From: JALCLA01 sp965653565
GTDB taxonomy: Bacteria; Pseudomonadota; Gammaproteobacteria; Xanthomonadales; Xanthomonadaceae
Length of the DNA stretch: 37,233 nucleotides
NCBI GenBank assembly: GCA_965653565.1
Contig: CBFHAI010000042.1
Coordinates: forward strand, 1 to 37,233
Reading direction: 5' to 3'
Shown: positions 33,088-37,233 of the stretch, in pieces
Layout of the letters: each line of letters begins with the position of its first letter
How positions within the stretch are numbered: the stretch's first letter is position 1
Notes under the pieces: generated by a model
What the model was told of the DNA's origin: nothing
What the model saw: only the letters and a program-made list of their open reading frames with translations
Database searches by the model: none
Program-made: the position numbers and the translations under genes

Positions 33088-34959
33088 TCAAAGATTCTTC
33101 GCCGGCTCGGCCGGCCGGTATGGATCGAACTGGATCGGTACGCGCACCCAGCGCGCGACGGCCTTGCCGTCGGCATTGCGTTGCGGCTCGAATTGCCAGG
33201 TGCGCGCCTTGTCGACTGAGGCTTTGATCAACGAGGTATCCAGCTCGGGCGAACTGAACTGCGGATCGAATTCGACTGCGAGCGGCTTGCCTTCCTCGCT
33301 CACATGCACGGCGAGCACCACGAGGCCTTCGGCCTTGCGCGCGAAGGCATCGGCCGGATAGTCCAGCGCCTCGAGGATCTGCGACGAACCTGCATCGGGC
33401 GCGGACGCGGCGGTTTGCGCAGTCGCCTGCCCGACCAGCAGAACGCCGCCGTCGACGGTGAGCATCAGCGCGAAGGTGCCCCCTCGGGCCAACTTGTCGA
33501 TCGCCTCCAGCGCCGGCACCGCATCGAAATCCAGCGCCACCGCGGGACCGTCCGCGGGAGCCAGCTCGAGGTTCTGAATTCCAAAGCCGGCCGCCGCCGC
33601 GACCGTTTGCAATGCGGCACGCAGGCTCGGCGCTTGCTCGTGCAGAGTGATCGACCGGTTCATCACTTCGCTCCAGCGGCGGTTCATCGACAACTTGTCG
33701 GCCTCGGACATTTCAGCCTGCCGGCTCACCTGCACTTCGTAGGTCACCCCGGTCGACACGCCCGAACCGGAATCACCCGTGGCAGGAACCTCCAGCGTGA
33801 TAGTCGCGGCGGTACCGCGCTCGATTAGCACGCTGGGTTCTGCGAGCACTTCGCCGTCGCGCTGTAGCCGGGCGTCGATCTTCGCCTGGTCTGCCGTGAG
33901 GCTCGCCACGGTAAGCGAAAGCCGCAGTCCGTCGCTCGAATCGACATGCTTCTCGATGCCCGGCTCCACCAGCAATTGCGCGAGCAGTTCCGACTTGCCA
34001 TCGACTTTCCTGCTGACGGTGAGCACGCCGTCGGTGCTCGCCGGCGCCACGGCAATCGCCTTGTTCGCAGGCTGGCTCGCCCACGCGGCATAACCGGTGG
34101 ATGCGGCGATCGAAAACGCGAGCAGTACACCGGTGGCGTAACGCAGCGCACCGGGCAGCGGTTGTTTGAGCATCATGATTCTCTCCCGGAGCGGATAAGC
34201 CGGCTGCCAATGGCAGCCCAGCGGTGGCGGTAACGACAGACACTGTGTCTTGAGCATCGCGTCGGCATAAGCGCGGCGCGCGGTCGGACGTGTAACGAGC
34301 ACGAGCGCATCGGCCGCGAGCTCCTGGTCGAGCAGATAGCGGCGGAACGCGAAATGCAGTAGCGGGTTGAACCAGTGCACGCAGCGCAGGATGGCCGCGA
34401 CGAGGTTGGCCGAAAGATCGCGTCGCGCGAGATGGGCGCGCTCGTGTCGCAGTACCAGGTCGCGCTCGTCCGCGCTGTAGCGCGCGTCGAAATCGCGCGG
34501 CACCACGATGCGTCCGCGCCACGCGCCCAGCAGCATCGGGCCTACCTTTTCCGACTGCGAGATCCAGGTGCCGTCGCCACGCTGTTGCAAGGGTCCCAAC
34601 TCGCGCCGGAAGCGATGCTGGCGGATAGCCAGCATCGCGGCGCTGGCCGCCGCACCGGCACTCCACAGCGCGAGCAGCCAGGGCTTCGGATCGAACGCGA
34701 TCGGCGCGGCCGACAGCGCTGCCTGCGGCGTGCCACCCGGGGTGGCGGCCGCCGGCGGCGCCGCGACGATCGCGTATTCGAGCGTCGACGCCGGCACCAG
34801 CATCGCGATCGCTGCGACCGGCACGAGCAACCACAAGGCGTAGGCGGCGCGCGCACCGAACAAGGCGCGCGCGGGCTTGCGCAGTACGAGCACCAGCGTC
34901 GTCGCAACGAGGCCAGCGATGCCGGTTTCGAGCAGGCCCGTAATGGTTTGGGCGATCAT
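33088..34959 (-). CDS. M56 metallopeptidase with STN-like and TonB domains
   Basis: A 623-residue relative of the M56 protein at 30960. Membrane segments near residues 8-26, 38-58 and 92-112 precede H172-E-R-A-H176. LLDQELAADALVL and LGCHWQPAYPLRERIMML align with the smaller protein. After a membrane segment near 305-325, residues 330-450 form an extracytoplasmic region with low similarity to known families. Residues about 465-540 resemble a secretin/TonB short N-terminal (STN-like) domain (SLRAALQTVAAAAGF, VPALEAIDKL). The last 95 residues form a TonB domain. The start at 34959 has GAGAG upstream and follows the operator at 35060. It may respond to an envelope signal. Confidence 0.85.
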   Translation of the reverse strand: MIAQTITGLLETGIAGLVATTLVLVLRKPARALFGARAAYALWLLVPVAAIAMLVPASTLEYAIVAAPPAAATPGGTPQAALSAAPIAFDPKPWLLALWSAGAAASAAMLAIRQHRFRRELGPLQQRGDGTWISQSEKVGPMLLGAWRGRIVVPRDFDARYSADERDLVLRHERAHLARRDLSANLVAAILRCVHWFNPLLHFAFRRYLLDQELAADALVLVTRPTARRAYADAMLKTQCLSLPPPLGCHWQPAYPLRERIMMLKQPLPGALRYATGVLLAFSIAASTGYAAWASQPANKAIAVAPASTDGVLTVSRKVDGKSELLAQLLVEPGIEKHVDSSDGLRLSLTVASLTADQAKIDARLQRDGEVLAEPSVLIERGTAATITLEVPATGDSGSGVSTGVTYEVQVSRQAEMSEADKLSMNRRWSEVMNRSITLHEQAPSLRAALQTVAAAAGFGIQNLELAPADGPAVALDFDAVPALEAIDKLARGGTFALMLTVDGGVLLVGQATAQTAASAPDAGSSQILEALDYPADAFARKAEGLVVLAVHVSEEGKPLAVEFDPQFSSPELDTSLIKASVDKARTWQFEPQRNADGKAVARWVRVPIQFDPYRPAEPAKNL

Positions 34960-35043
34960 TGTCGAATCTCTCGATAGGTTTGCGAAGGTCGGCGATGGCG
35001 TCCGGCGCGATGGGCACGCGGCGACCCCGTTAACGTTCACAGC

Positions 35044-35088
35044 TGTAATCGTGAAGTTAGATTACACGCGTAATCACGACGCCGTCAA
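35044..35088 (-). promoter_or_regulatory. promoter and operators upstream of the larger M56 gene
   Basis: On the minus strand TTGACG (35083-35088), 18 bp, then TAATCT (35059-35064). The palindrome GATTACAC/GCGTAATC (35060-35075; one mismatch) covers the -10 box, as in the blaI promoter. A further inverted pair, TGTAATC (35044-35050) and GATTACA (35060-35066), could be a second repressor site. The divergent gene at 35130 starts 55 bp away and may share control. Confidence 0.75.
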
Positions 35089-35129
35089 CTGCCCGGCGCC
35101 GAGCCCGGAGACGGTGCGATACTCGCCGA

Positions 35130-37073
35130 ATGCCCGCCTTACGCTATGAGACGCTCGAACCCATCATCGCCTTGCTGCGCGAGCGCGTGCCCGGCGATGT
35201 GGTGCTCGCCGCCCCGCTGGGGCTCGGCAAACCGCATCGGTCGCTCAATGCGATCTATCGCGATGCGGCGGCGACGCCGTCGCGGCGGCTGCATATCCTG
35301 ACCGCGCTGTCGCTGACGCCGCCGAGTGCGTCGGCGGATCTGGAGCGGCGGTTTCTCGATCCTTTCGTGAAGCGGCATTTCGGCGCCGATTTCGAAGCGC
35401 TCGACTACGCGCTGGCGCAGCGCCGCGATGCGCTGCCGGCACACATCGAAGTCGAAGAGTTCTATCTGCAGTCGGGCGGCCTGCTCGGCCGCGCGTATGC
35501 GCAGCGTCGCTATTCGAGCCTCAACTACACGCACGTCGCGCGCGCGGTGGCGGGCCGCGGCGTCAACGTCCTGGTGCAGCTGGTGGCGCGCGATGCGAGC
35601 GGCACGCGGCTGAGCCTGAGCTGCAATCCGGACCTCACTTTCGATCTGCTCGACGAGATCGAACGCATCGGCGGCAAGCGTCCGCTGCTGATCGCCGAAG
35701 TGCATCCGGACTTGCCTTGGATGGATGGCGCCGCCGCCGTCGATGCCGATTTCTTCGATGCGATCGTCGAGCTGCCCGGGCCGGCGCCGCAGTTGTTCGC
35801 GCTGCCGCGACAGCCGGTATCGGATGCCGAGTACGCGATCGGTCTGTACGCCAGCACGCTGGTGAAGGACGGCGGTACGCTGCAGATCGGCATCGGTGCG
35901 TTGTCGGACGCGCTGTGCCACGCGCTGATCCTGCGGCACACCCGCAACGACGATTACCGCCGTCTGTTGCGCGCATTGTGGCCGTCGGTGGAGAGTTCGG
36001 AACTGGTGCGGCGCGAAGGCGGGCTCGATCCTTTCGTGTGCGGCCTGTACGGCGCCAGCGAAATGGTGATGGATGGTCTCATGCACCTGGTGCAGGCGGG
36101 AATTCTCACGCGGCGCGTGGTCGATGACGCCGACGTGATGCAGCGTCAGTGCGCAGGCCCTCTCTCCGCCGATGATGCAGCGCTGCTGGCACGCGACGGC
36201 CAGTTCCTGCACGGCGGATTCTTCCTCGGCTCGAAGGATTTCTATCGCTGGCTGCGCGAATTGCCGGCACCGATGGCGAGCGGCATCGGCATGACGCGCA
36301 TCTCGCATATCAACGAACTGTACGGCGGCAACGAAAAACTCGAACGCCTGCAACGGCGCGATGCGCGCTTCTTCAACACCTGCATGATGATGAGCGTGCT
36401 GGGCGCGGCGACGTCGGATGCGCTCGAATCCGGACAGGTCGTTTCCGGCGTCGGCGGCCAGTACAACTTCGTCGCGATGGCACACGCGCTGCGCGATGCG
36501 CGCTCGGCGCTGATGCTGCGCGCGACGCGCGAAGTGCGGCAGCGCGCGATGTCGAACCTGGTGTGGAGCTACGGCCACGTCACCATCCCGCGCCACCTGC
36601 GCGACCTGGTGATCACCGAATACGGCATCGCCGACCTGCGCGACGCCTGCGACGAGGATTGTGTGATTGCGAGCGTGGCGATTTGTGATGCGCAATTCGC
36701 CGCAGCGCTGGTTGCGACCGCGCAACGCAACGGCAAACTGCGCGCGGATTTCATCGCCGACGTATCGCGAAACTCTCCACAAGTGTTGCGCGAAACACTC
36801 GCGCCTTTCCGCCGCGACGGCCTGCTGCCGGACTACCCTCTCGGCAGCGATTTCACGCCCGTCGAACAGCGCCTGGTGAAAGCCCTCGGCTGGCTGAAAG
36901 CAGCGACCACCGGACGCTGGAATACGCTGCGCACGGCGCTCGATGCGCTGCGTGCATCATCGGATTTGGATAGCGAAGCGCTGCAACGAATGGGCCTGGA
37001 GAAACCCGCGAGCTGGCGCGAGAAACTTTCGGCGAGGCTGGTGTCGCTGGCGCTTGCACGCACTCGCAAATAG
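35130..37073 (+). CDS. acetyl-CoA hydrolase/transferase family protein
   Basis: A 647-residue protein with the family's central and C-terminal features: GTLQIGIGALSDALCHALIL near residue 252, the glutamate E311 in YGASEMVMDGLMH, GMTRISHINELYG, SGVGGQYNFVAMAHAL near residue 440, and the end signature VITEYGIADLRDACDEDCV. Family members move CoA between short acids or hydrolyse acetyl-CoA. The specific substrate cannot be read from sequence, and the N-terminal 230 residues are less typical. No signal peptide is present. It is divergent from the M56/BlaI genes. The ribosome site before 35130 is weak (GGAG about 20 nt upstream). Confidence 0.85.
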   Translation: MPALRYETLEPIIALLRERVPGDVVLAAPLGLGKPHRSLNAIYRDAAATPSRRLHILTALSLTPPSASADLERRFLDPFVKRHFGADFEALDYALAQRRDALPAHIEVEEFYLQSGGLLGRAYAQRRYSSLNYTHVARAVAGRGVNVLVQLVARDASGTRLSLSCNPDLTFDLLDEIERIGGKRPLLIAEVHPDLPWMDGAAAVDADFFDAIVELPGPAPQLFALPRQPVSDAEYAIGLYASTLVKDGGTLQIGIGALSDALCHALILRHTRNDDYRRLLRALWPSVESSELVRREGGLDPFVCGLYGASEMVMDGLMHLVQAGILTRRVVDDADVMQRQCAGPLSADDAALLARDGQFLHGGFFLGSKDFYRWLRELPAPMASGIGMTRISHINELYGGNEKLERLQRRDARFFNTCMMMSVLGAATSDALESGQVVSGVGGQYNFVAMAHALRDARSALMLRATREVRQRAMSNLVWSYGHVTIPRHLRDLVITEYGIADLRDACDEDCVIASVAICDAQFAAALVATAQRNGKLRADFIADVSRNSPQVLRETLAPFRRDGLLPDYPLGSDFTPVEQRLVKALGWLKAATTGRWNTLRTALDALRASSDLDSEALQRMGLEKPASWREKLSARLVSLALARTRK

Positions 37074-37233
37074 TTCGCTCATCACTTAAAAGCAGTCGGC
37101 CGCGCGCTTGCGCCTGGCTTCGCACTAAGCACTACGCCCGGCTGTCGCTCCGTCTTTCTTCGCTTCCGCTCTCGGGGCCCCCGTGTGAAGCGGCTCCGGG
37201 CGGGTGGATAGCACGAAGTGTTGCGCGCATGGA
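37074..37233. other. 3' end of window, no gene seen
   Basis: These 160 bases after the CoA-transferase-like gene hold no convincing ORF, terminator or repeat. The stretch is GC-rich with several short GGCCGCG-like runs. A gene may begin beyond the window. Confidence 0.5.

Noticed and set aside
37074..37233. Small minus-strand open frame at the window end
   Set aside because: It overlaps the 3' end of the CoA-transferase-like gene, has no ribosome site and shows no recognisable protein.

Overview
The window is GC-rich chromosomal DNA from what is most likely a gammaproteobacterium of the order Lysobacterales (Xanthomonadales), perhaps close to Rhodanobacteraceae. This is inferred from three things: the lower-glycolysis genes pgk, pyk and gap in one neighbourhood; the ilvC-ilvG-ilvM-leuA core of the branched-chain amino acid operon; and secreted proteins ending in an F-x-SGFE motif. 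No rRNA, tRNA, CRISPR array, transposase or phage gene was seen. No species can be named from this sequence alone.

Layout. Positions 1-4122 (minus strand) carry pgk, a small membrane protein, a HAD phosphatase and pyk. katA (4361-5854) and a secreted CAP-domain protein (6169-7002) run on the plus strand and separate that block from gap (7204-8217, minus). Upstream of gap is a 2231-residue secreted protein (8359-15054, minus) made of repeated LamG-like, choice-of-anchor-like and Fn3-like modules. Positions 15257-28424 hold a complete branched-chain amino acid operon on the plus strand, preceded by a leader peptide and transcription attenuator: ilvD, ilvC, ilvG, a 66-codon unknown ORF, ilvM, leuA, ilvE, leuC, leuD, leuB and ilvA. 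Together these encode every step from threonine and pyruvate to isoleucine, valine and leucine.

An S1/P1-type nuclease follows, then a divergent pair (a DUF442-like phosphatase and a TauE/SafE permease) around a palindrome. Positions 30960-34959 (minus) hold a BlaI/BlaR1-like system: two M56 membrane metallopeptidases with C-terminal TonB domains, one free TonB-domain protein and one BlaI repressor. Two promoters there carry nearly identical palindromic operators over the spacer and -10 box. A 647-residue acetyl-CoA hydrolase/transferase family protein closes the window.

Dispersed repeats of at least four kinds lie between genes: an ATTCCC-N8-GGGAAT palindrome, GGGAATCGGGA-type inverted repeats, elements with GAGCGGGACGCAAAGGACGC terminal inverted repeats, and a CCCTCACCCC/GAGAGGGG type. 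Several sit inside the amino acid operon, and two have been read into the 3' ends of ilvD and leuA, giving these enzymes repeat-encoded tails. The points most worth a second look are the attenuator, the 66-codon ORF between ilvG and ilvM, the BlaI-type regulon with no beta-lactamase, and the giant modular secreted protein.
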